64,000 bases of DNA from positions 8,514,001-8,578,000 of the forward strand of contig OW028577.1 of assembly GCA_932294295.1 (NCBI GenBank), written 5' to 3'. Position 1 is the stretch's first letter, and each line of letters opens with the position of its first letter. The stretch comes from Alitta virens (taxonomy: Eukaryota; Annelida; Polychaeta; Phyllodocida; Nereididae). Below the pieces are notes generated by a model. It was given only the letters and a program-made list of their open reading frames with translations, was not told where the DNA came from and ran no database searches. This document shows positions 55,933 through 64,000 of this stretch, piece by piece. The translations under genes and the position numbers were made by a program.

Positions 55933-55940
55933 TATATAAG
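55933..55940 (+). promoter_or_regulatory. TATA box of the PC4-like gene
   Basis: TATATAAG lies 47 bases before the ATG at 55980. It is the same octamer as upstream of the polymerase gene (46247) and marks a separate transcription unit near the right end. Confidence 0.65.
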
Positions 55941-55979
55941 AAGGCCAAAATCAGTACTAACTATTCAGAACTGAACACC

Positions 55980-56378
55980 ATGTCTACTACATCCTCAACC
56001 GTCTTCAAGCATAATTTCGGGCAGAACAGCCAGGTATCCTTAACAGAATGGCAAGGGGAGAGAAGACTAAGCCTTAGAGTATTGGATGGCACCTACCCCG
56101 CAAGAAAATACCTATATCTACCACAAGGAGCTGTCAGGAGTCTACTACAATTGACACCACAAGTTTCACAAACTTTGGCAGCAAAGGAAGAGAGATTTTT
56201 TGATCTCAACGAAGACATAAGACTATCAATTACCAGAGGATGTATTGATATTCGGCTGAGATGGACACCTCCCTACCAAACTGAGAAGGTTTTCACCAAG
56301 AGAGGCCTCTACATGAAGCAATATGAATTTGAGCAGCTTATTGATCTGTTAAACGATCATAATCAATGTTTCATTTAA
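55980..56378 (+). CDS. PC4/p15-like (possibly tandem) ssDNA-binding protein
   Basis: 132 residues in two similar halves. Half 1 (about 8-62) reads FGQNSQVSLTEWQGERRLSL, then YPARKYLYLPQGAVRSLL. Half 2 (about 73-127) reads FFDLNEDIRLSITRGCIDIR, then TKRGLYMKQYEFEQLIDLL. Each follows the PC4 plan: F, a strand with V-x-L, a second strand ending L-R or D-I-R, a loop, K-x-x-x-L, then a helix. PC4 proteins bind single-stranded DNA and act in transcription or replication. Two PC4 units in one chain would form an intramolecular dimer. The assignment rests on pattern only. It has its own TATA box and an AATAAA after the stop. Confidence 0.55.
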   Translation: MSTTSSTVFKHNFGQNSQVSLTEWQGERRLSLRVLDGTYPARKYLYLPQGAVRSLLQLTPQVSQTLAAKEERFFDLNEDIRLSITRGCIDIRLRWTPPYQTEKVFTKRGLYMKQYEFEQLIDLLNDHNQCFI

Positions 56379-56396
56379 TGTATTAACGGTCTAAAA

Positions 56397-56402
56397 AATA
56401 AA
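56397..56402 (+). terminator. Poly(A) signal after the PC4-like gene
   Basis: AATAAA 18 bases after the stop codon at 56378. It could end the short transcript begun at the TATA box at 55933, although the next small ORF starts only 28 bases later. Confidence 0.45.
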
Positions 56403-56430
56403 CATTTCAACCTGAACATTTGCCTTTGTC

Positions 56431-56631
56431 ATGTCTAAACCACACAGACCTATCTATATCAATTCCGAGACTATTAAACCAGTAAAGTCTGTATCTTTTA
56501 ATTTAGAAAATAATATAATATATCATATAGAGTTAAAAGATCCTTGCCGCGATGGGCTGATTTGGCAGCTGGAAGCTATGAGGAGACTTCATGAGGAAAA
56601 ACACAACTTAGCCATGAATACTTTAATATAG
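56431..56631 (+). CDS. Small hypothetical ORF
   Basis: 66 residues with no recognised motif: a beta-rich middle (VSFNLENNIIYHIEL) and a helical end (LIWQLEAMRRLHEEKHNLAM). It may be a real last gene because it follows closely and in the same strand. Its 3' end has been copied into two further 219-bp repeats downstream, where the frame is not maintained. Confidence 0.4.
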   Translation: MSKPHRPIYINSETIKPVKSVSFNLENNIIYHIELKDPCRDGLIWQLEAMRRLHEEKHNLAMNTLI

Positions 56632-57203
56632 AGATATAAAAACACATCAAAATAAAAACAATTTTTAACCACCATATCCAAATTACCTCAACTGAGCCAC
56701 TTCATACAGAAACTAATTCATCTCTTGTAATGCGACTTGAAGGTCTGTAAAGATAGTTAATGGTCTGATTTGGCAGCTGGAAGCTATAAGGAAGCTATGA
56801 GGAGACTTCATGAGAAAAAACACAACTAAGCCATGAACACCTTAATATAGAGATATAAAAACACATCAAAATAAAAACAATTTTTAACCACCATATCCAA
56901 ATTACCTCAACTGAGCCACTTCATACAGAAACTAATTCATCTCTTGTAATGCGACTTGAAGGTCTGTAAAGATAGTTAATGGTCTGATTTGGCAGCTGGA
57001 AGCTATAAGGAAGCTATGAGGAGACTTCATGAGAAAAAACACAACTAAGCCATGAACACCTTAATATAGAGATATAAAAACACATCAAAATAAAAACAAT
57101 TTTTAACCACCATATCCAAATTACCTTAACTGATCCACTTCATACAGAAACTAATTCATCTCTTGTAATGCGACTTGAAGGTCTGTAAAGATAGTTATAA
57201 AAA
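56553..57203 (+). repeat. Three 219-bp tandem repeats at the end of the gene block
   Basis: The word aggagacttcatgag starts at 56581, 56800 and 57019, a strict 219-base period. The first unit overlaps the end of the 66-residue ORF and lacks an 11-base aaggaagctat insert present in the other two. The units are otherwise almost identical, including ataaaaacaatttttaacca and ctcttgtaatgcgacttgaa. Confidence 0.9.
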
Positions 57204-58438
57204 CAGAACACTCTACAGACTACTGTAGGATGAATAAAGATGGCCGCCATACTCATAATGTTTTAACACATCATACAGAAATTGACAGTTTACCTAAATA
57301 CAGTACATGAGAGTCATTACATTCGTAAATTACCTCCAATCGTATAACAACTTCTAGCTTGGTTCTCTTGGGTGATCATACAACTACTAGAACATGACTA
57401 TTAAAGAACATATTTGACCTTACCTCTGTGCCTATGTCTCTACCTGTTTGGTGATAGCTGGCTTTGGTCTCTTAAAATATAATACCTGGTGTTTTGATAG
57501 GAAACATGAGAGAAGAATAAGTTAATGGGGAGAAAAAGTACCAAGAGATCATTAAAACCGTACGGATAAGTATTTTTTGATAATGTCATCTATATTGTGA
57601 CGTCATCCATGTAAAACATGTAAAAGAAATGTTAAAATTGTTTGTACACAGTCTCTGTAAGATTTCATCAAGACAAATGTTAGTTGCAATCTAATGAAGA
57701 AAATTCAATTTGTGTAACTTTTCAACCCAGAGTCACTGAGTTACTCTTCAACGACAAAATGATAATTTAGGTGTTATGCAGATCTTGTTTTTTGTTCAAA
57801 CTTAACATGATATTGAATTGATGTTCTTGAGTAGGATAAATTAATCTATGTATATATCAGTTATGCTATCTTTACTTTGTAAATTTTCTGTAAAATGTGA
57901 ACAATATATTTTTGATTAGTGAGCTAAGAAGTAATATATTAACCTCTCACCTTTCAAGTTGGTTGAACTACCTGAGCAGGCTTGCTGTGTGACTGCCTCC
58001 CATGCAAGAAACCTAACTCTTATATTATATTGACACAATTGCATTGCATCTTAGAAAATGCATATAGCAATTTGTGGATGCATGTTGGGTAAATATTGGG
58101 ATAGTATACTGGTATATAACCCTTTGATTATGTTGTATTGAATTATAGCCCCTATGGCTGGCCTCTGATCATGCAGGTATTTGCCCCCAATTGCTGCCAG
58201 TTTCTTCATAGGGGATGCATTCCTCAACATATATTAGGAGGGAAACTAAAAAAAAAAAAGTTTGAAGTTCTGCATATTGTAATATTTTATTTTTCTAACT
58301 TTGATTTTAAATTTCTGAAATAGTTTCAAAGTTAGATATATGTTTTTGCATATGATTTTTTTTTTCCAAATATATATAGGATAGGTGACATGATCTCTTG
58401 AAAATAATCTTTGAACCATATCTACAACAACATGTTGG
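57204..58438. other. Non-coding stretch inside the Polinton
   Basis: About 1.2 kb of AT-rich sequence between the last ORF and the right TIR without any coding frame, on either strand, that I could recognise. It could be decayed cargo sequence or a replication-related region. Confidence 0.5.
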
Positions 58439-58470
58439 CTCTTGAATATACCCTAAGGTATATTCAAGAG
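58439..58470. repeat. 14-bp perfect hairpin at the inner edge of the right TIR
   Basis: CTCTTGAATATACC, a 4-base loop CTAA, then GGTATATTCAAGAG: a perfect 14-bp stem. The left TIR has no equivalent hairpin, only a partly similar ccctagggtatattt at 46116. Confidence 0.8.
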
Positions 58471-58494
58471 GTTTTATTTTTGTTCTTTTTATGA

Positions 58495-60150
58495 CAATAG
58501 GTAAAGGTGTCCATGCCCTTGGGCCCAGACAGGTGGTCATACATGTCTTGGCATGTTCTCTACCCTGATGTGCAATATTTGTGTGAAATATTCTCTGATC
58601 AGAGACATGTTATCCACTTATATGTGATGGTTATGTAATGAAAGATATTTTTAGGTATATAAAAACTATGATAGTTCATAAATGCCCTTGGGGTGTACAG
58701 GTGTTCATGTGAGCTGAGTCATGGCTGATATCAAGTCTGTGTGCACTGATGCAGAACACATATCTTGTCTATTATGATTACATTGCCCTTGGGGTGTACA
58801 GGTGTTCATGTGAGCTGAGTCATGGCTGATATCAAGTCTGTGTGCACTGATGCAGAACACATATCTTGTCTATTATGATTACATTGCCCTTGGGGTGTAC
58901 AGGTGTTCATGTGAGCTGAGTCATGGCTGATATCAAGTCTGTGTGCACTGATGCAGAACACATATCTTGTCTATTATGATTACATTGCCCTTGGGGTGTA
59001 CAGGTGTTCATGTGAGCTGAGTCATGGCTGATATCAAGTCTGTGTGCACTGATGCAGAACACATATCTTGTCTATTATGATTACATTGCCCTTGGGGTGT
59101 ACAGGTGTTCATGTGAGCTGAGTCATGGCTGATATCAAGTCTGTGTGCACTGATGCAGAACACATATCTTGTCTATTATGATTACATTGCCCTTGGGGTG
59201 TACAGGTGTTCATGTGAGCTGAGTCATGGCTGATATCAAGTCTGTGTGCACTGATGCAGAACACATATCTTGTCTATTATGATTACATTGCCCTTGGGGT
59301 GTACAGGTGTTCATGGCTGACATCAAGTCTGTGTTCACTGATGTGGAACACATATCTTGTCTATTATAAACACTTTGAGCTAAATAATATATTTATTGAA
59401 AATCATTCATGAGTTATGTAACATACTTAGTTAATTCGGATACCTCCCCCTTCTGAATATTGATTAGCTCATGAATATTAATTAGTTCATGAATATTAAT
59501 TAGCTCATGAATACTAAAAGTTCATGAATATTAAAATTGTTAGTTCATAAAGTTAATTAGCATTCTTATGAAGTAATTATGAACACTTTTGAGCTAAAGA
59601 AAAAAAAGAGATTATACTCATTAACTTTTTCTCATTAACGAGTTAATTAGGACCAAACCTTTGATCAATTTTAATTAGGTCATAAGTATTAATTAAGTCA
59701 TAAATATATTAATTAGGTCATGAGTATTAATTAGGTCACAAATATTAATTAGGACATAAAGATTAATTAGGTCATGCCTATTAATAAGGTCATACATATT
59801 AATTAGCTCATGAATATTAATTAGTTCATGCATTCTAATTAGTTCATGCATATTAATTAGCTCATGAATATTAATTAGCCACACCTCTATCACAAATATT
59901 GATTAGGTCATGAATATTAATTAGGTCATGCATATTAATTAGCTCATGAATATTAATTAGCCACGCCCTAACCACGCCCCAATTAGCTCATGAATATTAA
60001 TTAGCTCATGAATATTAATTAGCCACGCCCTAACCACGCCCCTTTTTGGGACAGGAAAAGAAGGTACCTCCACATGCATATATAGTAGTCTAATGCAAAA
60101 TTTGCCAAAGTCAGAAATCAATTTTGCCTAAGTCAACACTGACTTAGGCA
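58495..60150 (-). repeat. Right terminal inverted repeat of the Polinton
   Basis: Inverse of 45126-46165: acatgtctctgatcaga (inverse), atatttttaggtatata, gcccttggggtgtacaggtg, the long taattaatattcatgagc-type array (59440-60030), gccacgccctaaccacgccc and tagtagtctaatgcaaaatt. It is longer than the left TIR because of the 101-bp array and extra copies of the AT-rich units. Confidence 0.88.
58684..59370 (+). repeat. 101-bp tandem array, seven units
   Basis: gcccttggggtgtacaggtg starts at 58684, 58785, 58886, 58987, 59088, 59189 and 59290, an exact 101-base period. The first six units look identical; the seventh is shortened and diverged (lacks gagctgagtc and ends at tctattataaac). The left TIR holds only about one unit in the inverse sense. 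Confidence 0.95.
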
Positions 60151-60602
60151 ATAATATAATTTCGTTTTTGAGGGGTTAAAATTGGAACAGTCACATTGAA
60201 TTTTTTTTTTTAATAATGGAATTTGATATTTTGCTCCTCCTGGTGAGAAAATCTGAAATTCGCCAAAAAAATGACTTAGGCAACTTTTGCTTTAGGGTGA
60301 CGATATTACCTTAGCCTTGTGACGTAACCAACTGAGCGCCATTTATACGGCCTGAAAATGCCTTCAAAGTGGCCTAAACAACGCCGATTTTCGGTAATAA
60401 AACGTGTGGCGCTTTTGGGCGCTTTTTATCAGGAATAAAGATTGGGATCTTTACTACAATTACAACGAATTTGAGACCAGTAGGTTGCTTCTGTGATTTA
60501 TAGTGAATTTTTAAAGTTCTCCATTGACTTAACCAACCCCCCCCCCCCCCCCCCCTGATCACGATCAAAGCGGCCGCCAGCTTCTAAAGACGTGACGTTT
60601 CT
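60151..60602. other. Polinton right flank, no gene recognised
   Basis: AT-rich, with a gacttaggca word (60273), a short poly-C run (60538-60555) and gtgacgtaacc / cgtgacgtttc words that could belong to a promoter for the ORF starting at 60603. Confidence 0.4.
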
Positions 60603-61082
60603 ATGGCGTTGCTATGGACACTTCTTGTTGTATTCAGCAGCCTCACCCTCACTTTTCATCAAACTGTTCACACTGACATAATAAAAATGAAAAAGAAGAA
60701 ACGGCTTTCTGATAAAGAACAAGCTGAACGAGAATTAGACATTGGAATAATAAAAGATATGCAGAAAAGAAGCCAACATAAAAAATATCTTGCCAGAAGG
60801 GAAGCTGAAAAGATACATTTGCAAGTTTCCAACCATTGTACCGCGAAAATCATGGTGAAAATGAGAGAAAGGCAGTGCATGTTGGTATGGATTGTTAAAG
60901 AAATCGATGATGAGTTTTCAAAGTTAATATGCAAGGAACTTCCGTCAAAAGAGCTGAAGGAAAAGGTCAAGTGCTGCAACGAAGAACTTGCCCTTGTAAT
61001 GGGCCGTTTTAAGGATCTACGTGCTCAGATAAATAGGGCTCCGTATGAGATACAGAAACCTCTGCACGACCGTTATAGATAA
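60603..61082 (+). CDS. Unrecognised 159-residue helical protein
   Basis: An open frame with coding-like composition. It starts with a hydrophobic stretch (MALLWTLLVVFSSLTLTF) that could be a signal peptide or a chance extension. From residue 29 (MKKKKRLSDKEQAEREL) it is highly charged and predicted alpha-helical or coiled coil to the end. Cysteines are scattered (CTAKIM, ERQCML, KLICKELP, KCCNEE). No family was recognised. It could be a single-exon gene or one large exon; the Met at 60687 is an alternative start. It lies just outside the Polinton, so it is probably host rather than element. Confidence 0.45.
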   Translation: MALLWTLLVVFSSLTLTFHQTVHTDIIKMKKKKRLSDKEQAERELDIGIIKDMQKRSQHKKYLARREAEKIHLQVSNHCTAKIMVKMRERQCMLVWIVKEIDDEFSKLICKELPSKELKEKVKCCNEELALVMGRFKDLRAQINRAPYEIQKPLHDRYR

Positions 61083-61342
61083 GTCGAAAAGCTCACAGTA
61101 GACAACATATCTTCACTAGTCTATGTAAACAGACTCCTAGAAAAAAGAAACGGTCCAAGTGATAAAAGAAACGCAACAAACTGAGGAGGTTGAGCTCACC
61201 AAAACAAACCAGATATAAAGAAAAGGACAGTACAATTATAACCACATTTTCCCTCTTGAAGACCATTAGCCACAAATGCCCACAATATAATGGCAACATA
61301 CTAGTATAACCCAACATACTTTCTATTTATATTTCCCCTTAA

Positions 61343-62482
61343 AGGGGAACTAAACCCTTTTGCACTTCACCTCTCAGATGTTAGCTTCGGCCCATTGAAA
61401 CCAGTCCCCGCTATTTATAACTTGTATATACGCACTGGTAAAGTAATATCCTGTATTTATTAGCTCCGTGTTGTGAACTACGGAGGCCGCCATTTTCGAC
61501 TTTCCCTGGTGTTTTGCACTCACCGGAAATACGTCACTGTTGTACTAGGTCTCAGCTAAGTGTGCAAGAGACTCTCATTGCAATCCAATTGCTAGACCAT
61601 TGGTGTGAACTGACAGTTCAGAAACAGGTTAATTGCACTTGAGCATGTTAGGAGCCTGTCAATAGTCAATAGACACTAAGTGTCAAGTAAATTGCCATTG
61701 AAGAATTTGAGGCATTCATATAATCACAGAAACTGTCAATTGGGGCTTTGCATCCACTTGTCCACTGAACAATTTTTAACTTGTTAAAATACTTTTATTG
61801 GTGAAGGTGTGAACCTAGAATCAACCTTATTTTATGAAACTAACTTGAAGCAGACCAGGGCCTTCTGTATACACATTGTATAGTGATACCAAATAAAAGC
61901 TGCATTTAATCTTATAGTGAAAATTTTGCATATATATCAATTATCCCTTTAATAACTTCTACTTTGTAAATGCACATGTTTGTGGAAAAAGTCGTTTATA
62001 TAATAAAATGCAAAATATGGATACCATATCAAGGTGTCCTATAGGCTTCAGATAATGGAGGCAGGATTATTTGCCCAGGGAGCAAATGTACATATTCAGA
62101 AAATGCGAATTGCTCATTACAATCATGATGTATTCCAAAAAGTTCAATTAACACCTTTCATGTGTTCTATAGATCTGTTCTTGTATTAAATTACAATATA
62201 ATGAACAATGAAACGGATTGCAATCTGTGCAGGGTATGGATAGCTCATCATGCTCATAGCCTAGCTGTGTTCAGTGCATAGGACATAAGTGACGTCACCA
62301 GTCATGGTGCCGTGTGCAATAATGGCGGCCACCAGCGTTTCGGCAGGGGTTGCAAAATGCACAGTTAATTAGCTTAAAATAAGACTAAAATCAACTTTTA
62401 GACATTTTCTTTCACTGCAAAGTATTTTTCTATATCTAACTGAACTTTTAAAATTAACATGCAAATTGCCTTTAGTTCCCCT
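61343..62482. mobile_element. Non-autonomous TTAA-flanked DNA transposon
   Basis: Inverted ends AGGGGAACTAAA / TTTAGTTCCCCT (perfect 12 bp) lie directly against TTAA on both sides (61339-61342 and 62483-62486). The 1140-bp interior has no ORF. Subterminal parts share inverse words (ggccgccatttt near 61485, aatggcggccaccag near 62319, and gacgtcac/acgtcact). TTAA duplication points to Kolobok- or piggyBac-type transposition. Confidence 0.85.
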
Positions 62483-62486
62483 TTAA

Positions 62487-63170
62487 TTTGAAATCAGCAG
62501 CTTCTGAAATACCAATAAATGTGTGATGGAAACAATTAATTGTTCTTTGTCTTAAGTAAATAAATAATCGATTATCAATTTATCACAGGAACAACTTTCT
62601 TTACCACTGTTATTTTCAATACTAATTTTTAGGTTTTTGTATCAGAATCTCAATCCATAACATATCCTATAGGACCTATATAGCAGAACACCTACAGATA
62701 TAGATACTTAATATTGGTTTTACGAAATATCTTCTTAGCCTTGTGAAGATTGCCAGTGACATCACTGATGTTTGTGTACATTTAAGCTGCGACCAGATCA
62801 CTGATCTTCACATCCTTGAAAATGGCCTAACATACCTCAATGCAACAAATGCTGCGTGACGGTGAGAGCCTCCAACTCAGGCCTCTTTGATGAAATTCAC
62901 ATACTGGCTGTTTTTTTATCAGTTTTGTGGAGAACCATACAATCAAACGGCTACCCTCACCACAACAATAAAAGTAAAGGGATTTAATTTAGCATCCTCT
63001 AAGACGTTAAATTTTGAATAGACTCATTTTATTATAGCTTAGTGCAACTAGACTCGACAACCTCTGAGTCAGGTGTTCAAAATGTATACTAGTCCAAATC
63101 AAGCCTAAATTTTTGCACTCATTATTTAATATATTTCTTTTAACGATTAAACTTATTCCAGACATATTTT
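62487..63170. other. Intergenic, nothing recognised
   Basis: No coding exon, RNA or repeat boundary recognised between the TTAA element and the last SINE. Confidence 0.5.
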
Positions 63171-63350
63171 GGGGCCATAGCTTAGAGGTAGCGCTCTGGG
63201 CTTCCAACCACTGGGTTCCAGGTTCGATTCCCGGTCGAGCCTAAGTTGGATGGCTGTTTCATCCTTCGTCTCATTGCCATGGTCCCTGCCGGTCCTAATT
63301 AGCCCATCAGGTGCAGAAATACAGGACGTAAAGCCCTAATCCACCACCAC
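63171..63350 (+). mobile_element. tRNA-derived SINE, copy F
   Basis: The same tRNA head and body as the other copies, with a decayed first base run (ggggccatagcttagagg) and an intact B box (ggttcgattcc). A CCA/CAC-rich tail follows. No convincing target duplication was seen, so it may be older than copies A, B, D and E. Confidence 0.85.
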
Positions 63351-64000
63351 CGCATCCATATGATTTTAACTTTTTATTATCATTCTTCATGAGCTCTTAT
63401 GTAAGGGAACTGTCAGTCAAACTGATGGCAACTCCCTTTTTCCAGTTTTTTGAAATAACCTCCTATAATGTGTATTCAACCTAATCTTGGGGCATATGGC
63501 CTGGTGCCTGCACGACATCCCAAAGGTTTAACCAACTTTAACCTGATACACGGAGAGCCTGGGCCCATCAGTCACCACATCAGATGCATTCTACCTAGTG
63601 ATCGGGTAATAATAATTTATAATATATATTTTAAAACAAATTTTTTTTTTACCTATTCATGGCATGTGGGCTAGACTCAAGATCGCGCTCTTGCCACTAC
63701 CAGTTGGTAGAACAACCAGACAGTCCTGTCCACGCAGACAGGCTGTCACAGGAGTTTCCTGGGCTCTTGCCGGGAGAAATCCTTTACCAAAAAATTTCCC
63801 GACAGACATCTAACAGTGTTGCCTTGCTCATCGGGACAGCCATCACGATTCCATCATGCAGCTACAGCCACCGCGTGTACCTGACCACCAGAAGTGATCA
63901 TTTGTTAAACGACGATTATGCAAACTAGTTTAAATATTGTTTATTTATTGACATATCAGGGCTCAGCAGTCAGTAATCTGCCCTACATTTGCAGTACAGT
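63351..64000. other. Unassigned right end of the window
   Basis: Two short open stretches (about 63468-63600, followed by a GTAATA donor-like site, and 63659-63928) have mildly coding-like composition but no recognised motif. They could be exons of a gene running out of the window or chance. Confidence 0.3.

Larger units (their letters stand above)
45126..60150 (+). mobile_element. Polinton/Maverick (adintovirus-type) integrated element
   Basis: About 15 kb bounded by long inverted repeats (about 1.0 kb left, 1.65 kb right). It carries a protein-primed DNA polymerase B, integrase, double-jelly-roll capsid, penton-like and packaging ATPase genes, all on the plus strand with tight spacing and TAATG overlaps. 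Every gene is open. This gene set defines Polintons, whose virion-forming members in animals are called adintoviruses. The exact termini are uncertain by about 50 bases: the inverted similarity fades around gcctaagtcaatt (left) and its counterpart near 60139-60150, and no 6-bp target duplication could be fixed. No adenovirus-type protease gene was found. Confidence 0.92.

Noticed and set aside
58684..59370. CRISPR-like array
   Set aside because: Units are contiguous 101-bp copies without spacers, in eukaryotic DNA; it is a satellite inside the TIR.
59693..59893. Minus-strand ORF of repeated Ile-Asn-His-Asp-Leu
   Set aside because: A translation of the AT-rich TIR units, not a gene.
63468..63928. 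Two exons of a gene at the right end
   Set aside because: No family motif, no convincing acceptor in frame; kept only as unassigned sequence.

Overview
This is nuclear DNA of an animal, most likely a marine invertebrate; the phylum cannot be fixed from the sequence alone. The evidence is intron-split genes with GT/AG borders for conserved bilaterian proteins (TDRD3, CRAMP1, a Jupiter/HN1 homologue), AT-rich intergenic DNA, tRNA-derived SINEs, and Harbinger, hAT, MULE, DIRS and LINE relics. There are no bacterial operons, rRNA genes or CRISPR arrays. The one operon-like block (46.2-56.6 kb) belongs to an integrated Polinton/adintovirus-type element.

Host-gene part (1-25 kb). The last three exons of a TDRD3 homologue (+) end at 1644. 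A 17-exon CRAMP1 (cramped) homologue lies on the minus strand from 13999 to 6810. It diverges from an 8-exon JPT (Jupiter microtubule-associated, HN1/HN1L) gene on the plus strand, 15831-23544, across a 1.8 kb intergenic region. CRAMP1 and JPT2 are also neighbours in human, so this looks like conserved linkage. Small non-autonomous transposons sit in the introns: a hAT MITE, and a G/C-tract MITE that ends a few bases from a splice donor.

Transposon-dense part (25-45 kb). This contains a MULE transposase relic split by a SINE, a 2.9 kb palindromic Harbinger-derived foldback element with TAA target duplications, and a decayed repeat-family gene with a SINE. It also contains a DIRS-type retroelement (gag, RT-RNase H, start of the tyrosine recombinase) with a SINE in gag. 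That element runs directly into a nearly complete PIF/Harbinger transposon (about 36.55-42.2 kb). The Harbinger has convergent Myb-like and transposase genes, both broken by single-base lesions, around a large inverted repeat into which a LINE has inserted. Its right end interrupts an acidic, repeat-containing gene.

Polinton/adintovirus part (about 45.1-60.15 kb). Long terminal inverted repeats flank eleven plus-strand genes, all open. They are a protein-primed B-family DNA polymerase, a small membrane protein, a retrovirus-type integrase with chromodomain, a penton-like protein, a basic core-like protein, a double-jelly-roll major capsid protein, a packaging ATPase, two Polinton-type conserved small proteins, a PC4-like protein and a small C-terminal ORF. 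No adenovirus-type protease is visible. Replication (polymerase), integration (integrase plus TIRs) and virion formation (MCP, penton, ATPase) genes are all present, so this resembles a recently integrated or recently active provirus. The right TIR carries a homogeneous 101-bp tandem array that is missing from the left TIR.

Right flank (60.2-64 kb): an unrecognised 159-residue ORF, a TTAA-flanked MITE, one SINE and unassigned sequence.
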